A stretch of DNA of 64,000 nt from the NCBI GenBank assembly GCA_013138975.1, contig WTBR01000007.1, positions 1 to 64,000 of the forward strand. The letters run 5' to 3'. The notes below the pieces were generated by a model. That model worked only from the letters and a program-made list of their open reading frames with translations, did not search any database and was not told the origin of the DNA. The DNA is from Bacteroidales bacterium (GTDB lineage: Bacteria > Bacteroidota > Bacteroidia > Bacteroidales > UBA12077). Numbering within the stretch: the first letter of the stretch is position 1; each line of letters opens with the position of its first letter. Shown here piece by piece: positions 47,984 through 59,585 of this stretch. Both the position numbers and the translations under genes were made by a program.

Positions 47984-50900
47984 ATGAATCATATAGAAAA
48001 AATAAAAGCGGAACTGAGTAAAAGAGTATTGGTACTTGACGGAGCAATGGGGACAATGATCCAGCGTCATAAACTTAAGGAAGAAGATTATAGAGGTATC
48101 CGTTTTAAAGATTTTGATTATGAAGTTAAAGGGAACATTGATTTATTATCATTAACAAACCCTAAGCTAATTGAAAGTATTCATATAGAATATCTTGAGG
48201 CTGGAGCTGATTTCATAGAAACAAATACTTTTAATTCAAATAAAATCTCCTTAGCCGACTATCATATGGAGGGTTTGGCTTATGAGATTAACTTAGAATC
48301 AGCTAAGATTGCTAAAAAAGCAGTAAGCGAGTTTTTAGAAAAAAATCCTGAAAAGGGAAAATTTGTTCTTGGTTCAATAGGGCCTACTAATCGGACAACA
48401 TCAATGTCTCCGGATGTTAATGATCCTGGATATCGTGCGGTTTCATTTGACGATATGAAAGAAGCATACTATGAACAGGCAGAAGGATTACTTGATGGCG
48501 GTGCAGATGCTTTAATGGTTGAAACAATATTCGATACATTAAATGCTAAAGCAGCTTTATTTGCTATCGAAGAATTATTTGAAAATAAAGGAATAGAACT
48601 TCCTGTTATGGTTTCTGGTACAATTACGGATGCCAGCGGAAGAACACTTTCTGGTCAAACTTTAGAAGCATTTTTTAATTCCTTATCACATGTTAATTTA
48701 TTAAGTGTAGGATTAAATTGTGCCCTTGGAGCAGAGCAACTAAGACAATATATAGAAGAACTATCAAAAATCTCGAAATTTCACGTAAGTGCACATCCAA
48801 ATGCAGGATTACCAAATCAGTTTGGAGAATACGATGAGTCAGCAGAACAGATGGGAGTTATTATTGAAGGCTTCTTAAAAGATGGTTTTGTAAATATTAT
48901 TGGAGGATGTTGTGGAACGAATCCAACACATATAAAAAGAATTGCAGAAATAGCAGCTGAATATCCGCCACGAAAATTACCACAAATAGAACCACTAACT
49001 CGTTTAAGTGGTTTAGAAGCCTTAACCGTTTCGAAAGAAAGTAATTTTGTAAATGTAGGTGAAAGAACAAATGTAGCAGGATCTAAAAAATTCTTACGAT
49101 TAATAAAAGAAGAGAAATTTGAAGAAGCATTATCTGTAGCCAGAAATCAAGTGGAAAATGGCGCCCAAGTGATTGATGTTTGTATGGATGAAGGTATGTT
49201 GGATTCTGAAGCTTCTATGACAAATTTCTTAAACCTTATTGCTTCTGAACCAGATATCTCTAAATTGCCTATCATGATTGACTCTTCAAAATGGAGTGTT
49301 ATTGAAGCAGGGCTTAAATGTGTTCAAGGTAAGTCAGTCGTAAACTCTATTAGCTTGAAAGAGGGTGAAGAGGCATTTATTCATTACGCCAAACTTATAC
49401 GCAGATACGGTGCAGCAGCTGTTGTAATGTTATTCGACGAAAAAGGACAAGCAGATACTTATGAGCGTAAAATTGAAATTGCCGAAAAATCATATAAAAT
49501 TCTTACCGAAAAAGTTGGTTTCGCACCAGAAGATATAATTTTTGATCCAAATGTACTAGCTGTAGCAACAGGGATTGAAGAGCATAATAATTACGCAGTA
49601 AATTTTATTAAAGCAACAAAATGGATAAAAGAAAACTTGCCACATGCAAAAATTAGTGGAGGAGTAAGTAATCTGTCATTTTCGTTTAGAGGGAACAATA
49701 CAGTACGTGAAGCAATGCATTCAGCATTTCTTTATCATGCAATTAATGAAGGAATGGATATGGGTATTGTAAACCCTGGTATGCTTGAAGTGTATGATGA
49801 TATCCCAAAAGATTTGCTTCAATTAGTTGAAGATGTAGTTTTAAATAGAAGAAAAGATGCTACAGAGCGTTTAATCGTTTTTGCAGAAAAAATCGTTGCA
49901 AAAGATAAGGTAGAAGAAAAGAAAGATGAGTGGAGAGAAAAATCAGTTCAAGAAAGATTATCTTATGCTTTAGTAAAAGGAATTACAGATTTTATCGATG
50001 AAGATGCTGAAGAAGCAAGAAAACATTATAAACAATCGCTAGAAATTATTGAACAGCCATTAATGGATGGGATGAATATTGTAGGCGATTTATTTGGATC
50101 AGGAAAAATGTTCTTACCTCAGGTAGTGAAAAGTGCACGAGTAATGAAAAAAGCCGTAGCCTATTTATTACCATACATCGAAGAAGAAAAAAGATTATCA
50201 GGAAACACAAGTGCTGCAGGTAAAATACTAATGGCAACTGTAAAAGGTGACGTTCATGATATTGGTAAAAATATTGTGGGAGTAGTCTTAGCTTGTAACA
50301 ATTACGAAATAATTGATTTAGGAGTAATGGTTTCTGCCGAAAAAATTATTGATGCAGCTATAAAAGAGAATGTTGATATAATTGGATTAAGTGGACTAAT
50401 TACGCCATCTCTGGAAGAAATGGTTCATGTTGCCGAAGAAATGCAACGAAGAAATGTAACCATACCATTAATGATTGGAGGAGCAACAACATCGAAAATA
50501 CATACAGCAGTAAAAATTGCACCTGTTCTTGAGGTTCCTGTTATTCATGTTAAAGATGCATCTAGAAGTGTTGGTGTTGTTAGAAGTTTATTATCTGAAA
50601 CCTTAAAACAAGATTTTGTAAAAGGAATTAGTGAAGAATATGGTGTATTAAGGGAGCAAAACTTGGCTAAGAAATCCGGCAAAACTCATATTGATTTAAA
50701 TCAAGCACGAAAAAATAAAGTGGATATTGATTGGGAACGATCACTTATTCCTCAACCAACAAAAATTGGGAACACAATATTAACTGATTATTCATTAAAG
50801 GAAATTGCGGAATATATCGATTGGACATTTTTCTTCCATGCTTGGGAAATTAACGGAAAATACCCAAAGATATTTGATGATCCTATAAAAGGAGAAGAAG

Positions 50901-51661
50901 CAAAAAAATTATTCGACGATGCTCAGAATATGTTGAAGCAAATCATTGATGAAAAAATGATAACAGCTAATGCTGTGTTTGGAATATATCCTGCAAACTC
51001 TATTGGTGACGATATTGAAGTTTATAAAGATGAAAAAAGAGATAGCGTAGTTAAAGTACTTCATCATTTGCGTAATCAGCAAATAAAAGAAGAAGATGAA
51101 GACAATGCATGTCTATCAGATTTTATTGCACCAAAAGAAACAGAAATTAAAGATTATATTGGAGCTTTTGCTGTTACCTGTGGATTAGGTATTGAAAAGC
51201 ATGTTAAAAAATTCGAAGAAAATCAGGATGATTATAGTGCCATAATGTTAAAAATATTAGCTGATAGATTAGCTGAAGCATTTGCTGAATTATTGCACAA
51301 AAAAGTAAGAAAAGATCATTGGGCATATTCTCCAAACGAGAATTTAGGTGTAACAGAATTAATTCGAGAAAAATATAGAGGAATTCGTCCTGCAGCAGGA
51401 TATCCTGCTTGTCCTGATCATACCGAGAAAGGAATCATTTTTGATTTGTTAGATGCAGAAAATAATATCCAAATTGCATTAACAGAAAGCTTTATGATGA
51501 ATCCGGGAGCTTCAGTTAGCGGATTGTACTTTGCTCATCCTGAATCGAGATATTTTAATGTTCATAAAATTGGTAAAGATCAAGTAGAAGATTATGCTCG
51601 CAGAAAAAATCTAAAAGTTGAAGAAGTTGAGAAATGGTTAGCTACTAATATAAATTATTAA
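47984..51661 (+). CDS. metH: Cobalamin-dependent methionine synthase
   Basis: 1225 residues with all four MetH modules. Homocysteine-binding domain (1-~325; zinc Cys in [13 protein letters not shown]); pterin domain (~345-620; [17 protein letters not shown]); cobalamin cap and B12-binding (~650-880; [11 protein letters not shown] for the lower axial His); activation domain (~900-1225; [16 protein letters not shown] for SAM binding). It transfers the methyl of methyl-THF to homocysteine. No B12 riboswitch is seen upstream, where a 91-base gap resembles the copy after the hom relic. Confidence 0.97.
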   Translation: MNHIEKIKAELSKRVLVLDGAMGTMIQRHKLKEEDYRGIRFKDFDYEVKGNIDLLSLTNPKLIESIHIEYLEAGADFIETNTFNSNKISLADYHMEGLAYEINLESAKIAKKAVSEFLEKNPEKGKFVLGSIGPTNRTTSMSPDVNDPGYRAVSFDDMKEAYYEQAEGLLDGGADALMVETIFDTLNAKAALFAIEELFENKGIELPVMVSGTITDASGRTLSGQTLEAFFNSLSHVNLLSVGLNCALGAEQLRQYIEELSKISKFHVSAHPNAGLPNQFGEYDESAEQMGVIIEGFLKDGFVNIIGGCCGTNPTHIKRIAEIAAEYPPRKLPQIEPLTRLSGLEALTVSKESNFVNVGERTNVAGSKKFLRLIKEEKFEEALSVARNQVENGAQVIDVCMDEGMLDSEASMTNFLNLIASEPDISKLPIMIDSSKWSVIEAGLKCVQGKSVVNSISLKEGEEAFIHYAKLIRRYGAAAVVMLFDEKGQADTYERKIEIAEKSYKILTEKVGFAPEDIIFDPNVLAVATGIEEHNNYAVNFIKATKWIKENLPHAKISGGVSNLSFSFRGNNTVREAMHSAFLYHAINEGMDMGIVNPGMLEVYDDIPKDLLQLVEDVVLNRRKDATERLIVFAEKIVAKDKVEEKKDEWREKSVQERLSYALVKGITDFIDEDAEEARKHYKQSLEIIEQPLMDGMNIVGDLFGSGKMFLPQVVKSARVMKKAVAYLLPYIEEEKRLSGNTSAAGKILMATVKGDVHDIGKNIVGVVLACNNYEIIDLGVMVSAEKIIDAAIKENVDIIGLSGLITPSLEEMVHVAEEMQRRNVTIPLMIGGATTSKIHTAVKIAPVLEVPVIHVKDASRSVGVVRSLLSETLKQDFVKGISEEYGVLREQNLAKKSGKTHIDLNQARKNKVDIDWERSLIPQPTKIGNTILTDYSLKEIAEYIDWTFFFHAWEINGKYPKIFDDPIKGEEAKKLFDDAQNMLKQIIDEKMITANAVFGIYPANSIGDDIEVYKDEKRDSVVKVLHHLRNQQIKEEDEDNACLSDFIAPKETEIKDYIGAFAVTCGLGIEKHVKKFEENQDDYSAIMLKILADRLAEAFAELLHKKVRKDHWAYSPNENLGVTELIREKYRGIRPAAGYPACPDHTEKGIIFDLLDAENNIQIALTESFMMNPGASVSGLYFAHPESRYFNVHKIGKDQVEDYARRKNLKVEEVEKWLATNINY

Positions 51662-51663
51662 TT

Positions 51664-51747
51664 GAAGGCGCTAAGCGGTTATGTAACATAAGTGCTGAAG
51701 TAAAATTACAATGAGAGTTGTTTAATAGCTAATCCGCTAAGCGCCTA
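51664..51747. repeat. Inverted repeat after metH
   Basis: AGGCGCTAAGCGG and CCGCTAAGCGCCT arms (one central mismatch) flank ~55 bases of AT-rich DNA. The core resembles, but is not the same as, the 22-bp repeat near 2861. Confidence 0.6.
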
Positions 51748-51763
51748 GTATTTTGGATTAAGA

Positions 51764-53344
51764 ATGAAGAAACTAAGAGAATTATTTGAAGATAAAGATA
51801 AATTTTTAATAGGAGCCGAATTAGTTACCACAAGAGGGATCTTGCAGCAAGAAGGCAGTAAAAAGATTGTAAAATACACACAAGATTTAATTGCTGATGA
51901 AAGAATCGATTGGATTTCGGTAACCGAAAATGCAGGTGGAAATATTATGTCTGCTCCCGATGGTTTAGGAAAGTTAATTCAAGAAAAAAATAAAAATGCA
52001 ATAATTCATATCACATGCAAAGATATGAATCGCAATGCTTTGGAGAGTATTGCATGGAAATATGCTAACGATGGATTTGATAATTTATTGGCACTTTCCG
52101 GTGATTATCCCATCGATGGTTATCAAGGAGTAGCACAATCGGTTTTTGATTTAGATTCTGTAAGCTTAATAAAGATGCTTTCTGTTATGAATGCAGGGCT
52201 TCGGGTAAAAGGACGAAAGCCAAATTCACATATCGATCTTGATAAAACAAATTTCTTTTTAGGTTGTGCAGTTTCGCCGTTTAAAACAACGGAAGCTGAA
52301 CAAATGATGCAATATGAAAAATTAAGAAGAAAAATAGAAGCAGGAGCAAATTATATAATTCCTCAATTGGGATATGATATCCGAAAATCTCATGAGTTAA
52401 TTACTTGGTTACAAGAAAATAATTTATCAATTCCGGTTATTGGAAATATTTATAAATTGACAGGAGGCGTTGCAAATCTATTTAATAAAGGATTGATTCC
52501 CGGATGTAAAATCTCGGATGAATTTTTGAAAAGAATAAATAAAGAGAAAAAGTCTGAGGATAAAGGGAGAAAATACTTTATTGATTTGGCGGCAAAACAG
52601 TATGTTGCATTTAAACAAATGGGATATAAAGGAGCGTATATTGGAGGAACCGAAAAGTTTGAAGATTTTGCAGCAATACTGGAAAGAGCAGAAGAGCTTA
52701 AAAATGAAAATTGGCTTGATTTTGTTCCTGAATTAACCAACCCCGTTTCAAATGAATTTTATTTATATTCAGAAGACACGAAAACAAAATTATCAGACCC
52801 TAAGAATGTAAATCCTCAAATTACCACATATAAGAAATCAAATTATTCAAAACATGTAGGGCCAACTTATCGATTTAATCGATTGGTACATACAATACTC
52901 TTTAATCAAAAATCACCCGGATTTGGAGTAAGTGTTGCAAAATATAATGTACTGGAAAAGAAATCATTTAAAGGATTAAAACGATTTACATACTTTAATG
53001 AAAGAATGATTAAGGCAGCACTTTTTAATTGTCGTGAGTGTGGCGATTGTTCTTTACCCGATATAACTTATTTATGCCCTCAGTCTCAGTGTGCAAAAAA
53101 TCAAAGAAACGGACCTTGTGGCGGTAGTTCAAACGATAAATGTGAACTTTCAGAACATAACAGAGATTGTATTTGGGTAAAAGCGTATACCCGAAATAAG
53201 TATTTTAATAGAAATAATGTAGAACATTTATCTCCAATCGCTGTTATTAAAAATAGCAAACTAAAGGATACTTCCGGATGGGCAAATTACTATTTAGGAA
53301 AAGACCATAACGCTTACAAATTAGACAGAAAAAGTAATAATTAA
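51764..53344 (+). CDS. MetF-like methylenetetrahydrofolate reductase with Cys-rich C-terminal domain
   Basis: 526 residues. The first ~310 residues show the MetF (beta/alpha)8 pattern: IGAELVTTRGILQQEG, WISVTENAGGNIMSA, HITCKDMNRNALES, NLLALSGDYP. The C-terminus carries CRECGDCSLPDITYLCPQSQ, CAKNQRNGPCGG and CELSEHNRDC, the Cys cluster of the MTHFR_C (MetV-like) domain that can bind metal or Fe-S. It is a fused form of the two-part reductase known from some anaerobes. Its own job next to a normal metF is unclear: an alternative electron donor, or a partner of MetF or MetH (inference). Confidence 0.8.
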   Translation: MKKLRELFEDKDKFLIGAELVTTRGILQQEGSKKIVKYTQDLIADERIDWISVTENAGGNIMSAPDGLGKLIQEKNKNAIIHITCKDMNRNALESIAWKYANDGFDNLLALSGDYPIDGYQGVAQSVFDLDSVSLIKMLSVMNAGLRVKGRKPNSHIDLDKTNFFLGCAVSPFKTTEAEQMMQYEKLRRKIEAGANYIIPQLGYDIRKSHELITWLQENNLSIPVIGNIYKLTGGVANLFNKGLIPGCKISDEFLKRINKEKKSEDKGRKYFIDLAAKQYVAFKQMGYKGAYIGGTEKFEDFAAILERAEELKNENWLDFVPELTNPVSNEFYLYSEDTKTKLSDPKNVNPQITTYKKSNYSKHVGPTYRFNRLVHTILFNQKSPGFGVSVAKYNVLEKKSFKGLKRFTYFNERMIKAALFNCRECGDCSLPDITYLCPQSQCAKNQRNGPCGGSSNDKCELSEHNRDCIWVKAYTRNKYFNRNNVEHLSPIAVIKNSKLKDTSGWANYYLGKDHNAYKLDRKSNN

Positions 53345-53433
53345 GTTGAGGTAATAGTGCGTTATTCTATTCAAGAGTAGAAATAGAATTTATTTTCTTC
53401 GCGTCTTTGCGCCTTTGCGGTAAACATCGAAAA

Positions 53434-54387
53434 ATGAAAGTAATAGACATAATCAATAAAGCCAAAAAGCCCTTATTTACATTTGAATTATTACCTCCAT
53501 TAAAAGGGCATAATATTGATACATTATATAATGCAATCGATCCTTTAATCGAGTTTGATCCCGCATATATAAATATAACTTATCACAGTCACGACGTTGT
53601 TTACAAAGAGCGAAAGGATGGATTACTTGAGAAGAAGATAGTTCGTAAACGACCCGGAACAGTTGCTTTATCTGCAGCAATTAAGAATAAATATAATATT
53701 GCAGTAGTTACACATTTAATTTGTGCAGGATTAACAAGAGAAGAAACCGAAGATATTTTAATTGACCTTAATTTCCTTGGGATACATAATTTATTAGTTC
53801 TTAGAGGAGATCCTCCGAAATCCAAGCGATTATTTATTCCTGAAAATGGAGGGCATGCTCATTCAGTTGATATGCTTAAGCAGGTCGTAGATATGAATAA
53901 TGGGAAATACTTGGATAAAGAATTGCAGAATGCAAAATCATCTAATTTCTGTGTTGGAGTTGCCGGTTACCCCGAGAAGCATTGCGAAGCGCCAAATATG
54001 GATTCTGATTTAAACTTCCTGAAAGAAAAAGTTGAAGCAGGAGCAGAATATATTGTAACTCAAATGTTTTTTGATAATCAAAAGTATTTTGATTTTGTAG
54101 ATAAATGCAGAGCAATTGGAATTAATGTGCCAATAGTACCCGGAATAAAACCTATAAGCTCATTAAAAGACATTGATTTATTGCCACAAATTTTTAGAAT
54201 CGATATTCCAGAAGATTTAGTAAAAGAAATTAAAAAGTGCAAAACCAATTCTGAAGTTAGAGAACTTGGTGTAGAGTGGACAACCAAACAATCTCAAGAA
54301 TTAATTAAATTTGGTGTACCTGGGATTCATTATTATACCCTTGGACAATCAGATAATATAAAAAAAATTGCTCAAGCAGTTTTTTAG
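53434..54387 (+). CDS. metF: 5,10-methylenetetrahydrofolate reductase
   Basis: 317 residues from the ATG at 53434. An earlier TTG at 53407 lies in the intergenic CTTTGCGCCTTTGCGG repeat and is unlikely. It makes methyl-THF for MetH. Motifs: [72 protein letters not shown]. Last gene of the methionine block. Its stop precedes the lepA start by 85 bases. Confidence 0.95.
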   Translation: MKVIDIINKAKKPLFTFELLPPLKGHNIDTLYNAIDPLIEFDPAYINITYHSHDVVYKERKDGLLEKKIVRKRPGTVALSAAIKNKYNIAVVTHLICAGLTREETEDILIDLNFLGIHNLLVLRGDPPKSKRLFIPENGGHAHSVDMLKQVVDMNNGKYLDKELQNAKSSNFCVGVAGYPEKHCEAPNMDSDLNFLKEKVEAGAEYIVTQMFFDNQKYFDFVDKCRAIGINVPIVPGIKPISSLKDIDLLPQIFRIDIPEDLVKEIKKCKTNSEVRELGVEWTTKQSQELIKFGVPGIHYYTLGQSDNIKKIAQAVF

Positions 54388-54472
54388 AATTGCAATTATT
54401 GGCTATAATTCAATATCTTTACAAATTCGAAAAGTTTATTCGGATTGTAAAAAAGTGGATGATAATATAATT

Positions 54473-56260
54473 ATGGATAATATAAGAAATTTTTGCATCA
54501 TAGCACATATTGATCATGGTAAGAGTACTTTGGCTGACAGATTATTGCAAGCTACTGGATCAGTTTCTGATCGTGATTACCAGGATCAGATGTTGGATGA
54601 TATGGATTTGGAGAGAGAACGTGGGATTACAATTAAAAGTCATGCCATTCAGATGGATTATAAGTACGAGGGTAAAGATTATGTATTAAACTTAATTGAC
54701 ACCCCTGGACATGTTGATTTTTCTTATGAAGTATCACGATCAATTGCTGCATGTGAAGGCGCATTATTAATTCTTGATGCAACTCAAGGCGTACAGGCAC
54801 AAACCATTTCTAACGTGTTTTTAGCAATGGAACATGATTTGGAGATTATTCCTGTCTTAAATAAAATGGATTTAGATGCAGCCATGCCTGAGGAGGTTAA
54901 AGATCAAATTGAGGAATTAATAGGAGGTAATAGGGAAGATATTATTGAGGCAAGCGGGAAAACAGGTTTAGGTATCGATGAAATTTTAAAAGCAGTTATT
55001 GAAAAAGTACCTGCTCCGAAAGGTGATCCTAACGCTCCATTACAAGCATTAGTATTTGATTCTGTTTTTAATCAGTATAGAGGAATTGAAGCTTATATAA
55101 AGATTCAAAATGGAACGATTAGAAAAGGTGATTTAGTAAAATTCTTTGCTACCGAAAAGGAGTACTCTGCCGAAGAAATTGGAATGTTGAAATATAAGCA
55201 AGAACCTCGACAAGTATTAAGGGCAGGTGATGTTGGTTATATTATTTCAGGAATAAAAACGGCGAAGGAAGTAAAAGTTGGAGATACTTTAACAAATAAA
55301 ATAAATCCTTGTGCAGAAGCTATTAGTGGTTTCGAAGATGTTAAACCAATGGTATTTGCAGGTATTTATCCGATTGATGCCGATGATTATGAAGATTTAC
55401 GCGAATCGATGGAAAAGCTTCAGTTAAACGACGCTTCATTAACATTTGAACCAGAATCTTCTGCGGCATTGGGCTTTGGATTTCGTTGTGGTTTTCTTGG
55501 ATTATTACATATGGAAATTATTCAGGAACGTCTCGATCGCGAATTCGATATGGATGTGATTACAACAGTTCCAAACGTTTCTTACAAAGCATATACTTCA
55601 AAAGGAGAAATGATAGATGTACATAATCCATCAGGATTGCCTGAAGCTACTCAATTAGATTACATTGAAGAACCATATATAAAAGCACAAATAATTTCTA
55701 AAGCTGACTATGTTGGACAAATAATGAAACTTTGTATCGAAAAACGAGGGGTGCTAAAAAATCAGATTTACCTTCCAAACGACCGTGTTGAGGTTTCTTT
55801 TGTGATGCCATTAGCTGAGATTGTATTTGATTTTTATGATAAACTAAAAAGTATTTCACGTGGATATGCATCTTTCGATTATCATCAAATAGGATATGAA
55901 AGAGCTAGTCTGGCAAGATTAGATATATTATTGAATAGCGAAATGGTTGATGCTTTATCAACATTAATACATAAAGATAATGCTTACAATTTCGGTCGTC
56001 GAATGTGCGAGAAGTTAAAAGAACTTATTCCGCGTCAGCAATTCGATATAGCAATTCAGGCAGCTATTGGAGCAAAAATCATAGCACGTGAAACAGTAAA
56101 GGCCGTTCGTAAAGATGTTACAGCAAAATGTTACGGAGGTGATATTACACGTAAACGTAAATTACTTGAAAAACAGAAGAAAGGTAAAAAACGAATGCGT
56201 CAGGTTGGAAACGTAGAAGTGCCACAACAAGCATTCCTTGCAGTATTAAAACTTGATTAA
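54473..56260 (+). CDS. lepA: Elongation factor 4 (LepA)
   Basis: 595 residues from the ATG at 54473; the open frame upstream to 54368 overlaps metF and is not conserved. A translational GTPase that back-translocates or rescues ribosomes. G1 motif [10 protein letters not shown]2 [16 protein letters not shown]3 DTPGHVDF, G4 NKMDLD. EF4-specific end: [20 protein letters not shown]. Full length. Confidence 0.97.
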   Translation: MDNIRNFCIIAHIDHGKSTLADRLLQATGSVSDRDYQDQMLDDMDLERERGITIKSHAIQMDYKYEGKDYVLNLIDTPGHVDFSYEVSRSIAACEGALLILDATQGVQAQTISNVFLAMEHDLEIIPVLNKMDLDAAMPEEVKDQIEELIGGNREDIIEASGKTGLGIDEILKAVIEKVPAPKGDPNAPLQALVFDSVFNQYRGIEAYIKIQNGTIRKGDLVKFFATEKEYSAEEIGMLKYKQEPRQVLRAGDVGYIISGIKTAKEVKVGDTLTNKINPCAEAISGFEDVKPMVFAGIYPIDADDYEDLRESMEKLQLNDASLTFEPESSAALGFGFRCGFLGLLHMEIIQERLDREFDMDVITTVPNVSYKAYTSKGEMIDVHNPSGLPEATQLDYIEEPYIKAQIISKADYVGQIMKLCIEKRGVLKNQIYLPNDRVEVSFVMPLAEIVFDFYDKLKSISRGYASFDYHQIGYERASLARLDILLNSEMVDALSTLIHKDNAYNFGRRMCEKLKELIPRQQFDIAIQAAIGAKIIARETVKAVRKDVTAKCYGGDITRKRKLLEKQKKGKKRMRQVGNVEVPQQAFLAVLKLD

Positions 56261-56324
56261 CCATATTATAGATGTCATTCCTGCGGATACGGGAATCTCT
56301 TTCTATTAATTATAAATTCCGGGT

Positions 56325-56370
56325 TTCTGCCTGCCGACAGGTAGATGACCCGGAATCTCTTTTTTATATC
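56325..56370 (+). terminator. Hairpin terminator candidate after lepA
   Basis: TTCCGGGT...ACCCGGAA arms with an inner CTGCCTG/CAGGTAG pair, followed by ATCTC and a T6 run. The rest of 56261-56569 has a GCCACGGATT fragment and a TTGCGGATATTAG repeat end but no gene. Confidence 0.6.
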
Positions 56371-56569
56371 ATTTAGTTTACACCTTAAATCTGCAAAGAG
56401 TGCCACGGATTTATTAATAATCAATATTGAATAATAATTTCATGTCATCTATAATAGTAAACCTTGGTACGGCTAATTGGTATTACTTAATATTTAAATG
56501 AATGAAAATTTAATTGCGGATATTAGCTTATACTTGGATGTTCAATTTTTTTTATTCTAACTTTGTTGT

Positions 56570-57529
56570 ATGTTGGTAAATAATCAAAAACTTAGGAATC
56601 AAAATATTAAAAAAGCCTCTTGGGTTGGGATAATTGGTAATACAATATTAGCAATTGTTAAAATTCTTGTTGGTTTTATATCTGGTAGTATGGCCGTTAT
56701 TGGCGATGGTATTGATACAGCAACAGATATCCTAACTTATTTCATTACTCTATTTGCTGCCAAGATAATGAATAAGCCACCTAATTATAGATATCCCTAT
56801 GGTTACAATAGAGCAGAGGCCGTAGCAACAAAAGCATTAAGTTTTGTCATATTTTTTGCCGGAGCACAGCTTTTCTTATCAACATTGATACAGATTATAA
56901 AAAATGAACCACATGAATTACCTTCTTTGCTTGCAATATATGTTACAGTTATTTCAATTGTTTCAAAAGCAGGATTAGCATTCTATCAGTTTAAAATAGG
57001 AAAAAAAGTTCAAAGCAATATGATAATAGCTAATGCTAAAAATATGCGAAATGATATTCTTATTTCTGCATCTGTTTTAGTAGGTCTGGTATTTACGCAA
57101 GTGCTTAAATTATCTATATTAGATTTATTAACAGCAATGGCTGTTGGTATTTGGATCATGAAAGCAGGCTTTGATATTTTCATGGAAACAAGTCGGGAAT
57201 TAATGGATGGATCAGATAATCCCGAACTTTATTATAAAATTTTTGACGCTGTTGAAGAAGTAGGTGGTGCAAATCCGCATAGAGTAAGAATAAGAAAACA
57301 TTCAAATTTATATACTGTTGATTTGGATATTGAAATTGATGGCAAGCTTTCAATTAAAGTGGGGCACGATATTGCTCAAAAGGTTGAAGATAAAATAAAA
57401 GAACGAATCTATAATGTTTATGATGTTTTGGTACATGTTGAGCCAAAAGGAAATATCGAAAAAGAAAAGTTTGGACTTTCACGTGAAAACATAGACGAAG
57501 AGTGTAATAAGAAAAGAAATGCAAAATAA
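56570..57529 (+). CDS. Cation diffusion facilitator family transporter
   Basis: 319 residues. A CDF protein with about five TM segments in the first 210 residues; the metal-site helix is GSMAVIGDGIDTATDILTYF. A second set of polar residues, with a His/Asp-poor helix, reads RNDILISASVLVGLV. A C-terminal cytoplasmic domain (HRVRIRKHSNLYTVDLDIEI, VGHDIAQKVEDKI) has the CDF dimerisation layout. It exports a divalent metal such as Zn, Fe or Mn; the D-D pair form (GDGID, RNDIL) fits several metals. It overlaps the next gene by 11 bases. Confidence 0.9.
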   Translation: MLVNNQKLRNQNIKKASWVGIIGNTILAIVKILVGFISGSMAVIGDGIDTATDILTYFITLFAAKIMNKPPNYRYPYGYNRAEAVATKALSFVIFFAGAQLFLSTLIQIIKNEPHELPSLLAIYVTVISIVSKAGLAFYQFKIGKKVQSNMIIANAKNMRNDILISASVLVGLVFTQVLKLSILDLLTAMAVGIWIMKAGFDIFMETSRELMDGSDNPELYYKIFDAVEEVGGANPHRVRIRKHSNLYTVDLDIEIDGKLSIKVGHDIAQKVEDKIKERIYNVYDVLVHVEPKGNIEKEKFGLSRENIDEECNKKRNAK

Positions 57530-58655
57530 ATATCAGAAACCTACAGGCTCATATATTGGATTTATGAGCAATAAAGTAAAAACATACGGAGGTATAAATT
57601 TCGCACAAGGAATCCCCGGTTTTAATCCACCAAAAGAATTAACAGATATATTAAGTAAAATTGCCGGAGATAATTTACATCAATATGCCCCGGGAAATGG
57701 AAATAATGAATTACTTGATTTGCTTCACAACAAATATCAAAAAGAATATTCATTTTCAAAAGATGATTTTCTAATTCTTCAAGGAGCAACAGAAGCCTTA
57801 TCCTTACTATATATCTATTTCAAGAAAATTATTACAGAACCATTTGCAGCTTTAGCTTTCGATCCGGTTTACGAAAGCTATAAATATTTACCTGAGATTT
57901 TCAATACCGATTTTGTTTCTTTTTCATTTGAAGAAGATTTCTCAATAGATTTTAATAAACTAGAAAATTCGATAAAAGAAAAAAATGTAAAAGTTATTTT
58001 CCTTGGATCTCCTGGAAATCCATTTGGTAAAATTTGGACAAAACAAGAAATTAATTCTTTACTGGAAATAAGTAAGCGATTGAATATTTATATTATTCTA
58101 GATGCAGTTTATAAAGAACTTTATTTTGATGAAAAGCCTTATATTCCATTAGATCAATTTAATTCTAATGTATTTTATACAAATAGTTTCTCTAAAATAT
58201 TTTCAATAACCGGTTGGCGAATAGGATATTTAATTGCACATAAAGATCACATGCAAAAAATAAAATCAATTCATGACTACACAGGATTATGTGCTTCTTC
58301 AATTTTACAACAAGCCATTGTTGAGTATTTAAAAAAATATGACTTTGGTAAAGAATATGTATCAGATCTTCGAAACAAATTATGTAAATCCTATAATCAT
58401 TTATCAGGTGAGTTAGAGAAATTAGGATTTGAAATTCCAGAAACCAAAGGAGGATATTTTGTTTGGGCAAAATTGCCAGAGCAATATTCCGACGGATTTA
58501 AATTTGCAATAGATTTATACGACCAGCAAAAAGTAGCAGTAATTCCAGGTGAGCATTTTTCTGATAAAGCAATAAACTACATTCGTTTTAATATCGCACG
58601 CGAAAAATCTGAGGTAGAAGAGGGAATCAAAAGAATTAAGGAGTTTTTTATTTAA
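57519..58655 (+). CDS. Class I/II PLP aminotransferase, methionine-aminotransferase type
   Basis: 378 residues. Fold type I aminotransferase: INFAQGIPGFNPPKEL, LQGATEALSLL, FLGSPGNPFG, DAVYKELYFD, and the PLP Lys in NSFSKIFSITGWRIGY. C-terminal Arg in NYIRFNIAR. The overall pattern is like YbdL-type methionine aminotransferases, but the substrate is not fixed by sequence. Overlaps the CDF gene by 11 bases, so the two are co-translated. Confidence 0.85.
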   Translation: MQNKYQKPTGSYIGFMSNKVKTYGGINFAQGIPGFNPPKELTDILSKIAGDNLHQYAPGNGNNELLDLLHNKYQKEYSFSKDDFLILQGATEALSLLYIYFKKIITEPFAALAFDPVYESYKYLPEIFNTDFVSFSFEEDFSIDFNKLENSIKEKNVKVIFLGSPGNPFGKIWTKQEINSLLEISKRLNIYIILDAVYKELYFDEKPYIPLDQFNSNVFYTNSFSKIFSITGWRIGYLIAHKDHMQKIKSIHDYTGLCASSILQQAIVEYLKKYDFGKEYVSDLRNKLCKSYNHLSGELEKLGFEIPETKGGYFVWAKLPEQYSDGFKFAIDLYDQQKVAVIPGEHFSDKAINYIRFNIAREKSEVEEGIKRIKEFFI

Positions 58656-58722
58656 TCTCTTTTATTTCATTATATTTTTCTGCATCTTTAATTTTGAATA
58701 TTAACCCTTATAATCTGAAAAA

Positions 58723-59451
58723 ATGAAAAAAATTAATTACTTAATTCTAATTCTTCTTGCATTTGTATATGCTTGTGGTGGAAGTAGTGAAAACAATACA
58801 AAGCAAGAAAGTGAAGAAGTGACACTTGAAAATAAACAAACCGTTTGTATTTGGAATGGAGTTCCAGTACGCGAAACTCCAAGTAAGGATGGGAAATGGG
58901 TTTCTTCTATAAGTTTAGGTGAAACAGTTACTTTTTTAGGAAAAGTGGCAATTGATAGCTTAGATAGAAATAGAGAATATCTTTATGTTGAATTATCAGA
59001 CGGTAAAGTAGCATGGGCTAATAGTTATGGTCTTATAGTTGATGGTAAAATCGCAGTGTTAAAAGAAGATGCACCGATATATAAGAGACCGGATTTGCTA
59101 ACAATAACAGAAAATACTTTCGATAGAATGGATGTGTTAGCAATTGAAGAAACAAAAGATGAATGGATAAAAGTTGTTGGAGAAAAGAAGAAACTATTAG
59201 GATGGATTAAATATAATACAGTTACTGAAAGTAAAGAAGATATAGCTTTTTCAATTATGGTTTCAAAAGAATTAAAAGAAAAAGATGGTAGTTTGATTCT
59301 AGATAAAATTGAAGAATTTATTGAAAAAACACCATATGTAAACTCGATTTTCATAAGTTATCTTAAAGAAGCATTAGCCGAAAGTAAAATAATTGAAGAG
59401 ATTGCTACAGAAGAAATAATTGAAGAAAGTGATAGTGTAACAATTGAATAG
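58723..59451 (+). CDS. SH3-domain lipoprotein
   Basis: 242 residues. Lipobox FVYACG at residue 17, then a Ser/Glu linker. Two SH3-like regions: TVCIWNGVPVRETPSKDGKW...VAWANSYGLIVDG, and IAVLKEDAPIYKRPD...LLGWIKYN. The tail is Glu/Ile-rich. A cell-envelope binding protein; the ligand is unknown. Followed by a terminator. Confidence 0.8.
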   Translation: MKKINYLILILLAFVYACGGSSENNTKQESEEVTLENKQTVCIWNGVPVRETPSKDGKWVSSISLGETVTFLGKVAIDSLDRNREYLYVELSDGKVAWANSYGLIVDGKIAVLKEDAPIYKRPDLLTITENTFDRMDVLAIEETKDEWIKVVGEKKKLLGWIKYNTVTESKEDIAFSIMVSKELKEKDGSLILDKIEEFIEKTPYVNSIFISYLKEALAESKIIEEIATEEIIEESDSVTIE

Positions 59452-59471
59452 TATTAAAATATATGTAGATT

Positions 59472-59502
59472 AAAAATCCTGAATGTAATTTTCAGGATTT
59501 TT
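59472..59502 (+). terminator. Rho-independent terminator after the SH3 lipoprotein gene
   Basis: AAAATCCTGAA...TTCAGGATTTTTTT: stem of about 10 pairs and a T tract. Confidence 0.85.
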
Positions 59503-59585
59503 TTGTGCCATAGCGTCTCGGCGGTTAAATGGTTAATAATTATGAATAAAAGAGATTGTCTGCTTTGCAAACAACCTCCTGTTAT

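Noticed and set aside
54368..54472. N-terminal extension of LepA
   Set aside because: The added 35 residues overlap the end of metF and are not LepA-like. The ATG at 54473 begins the conserved G domain.
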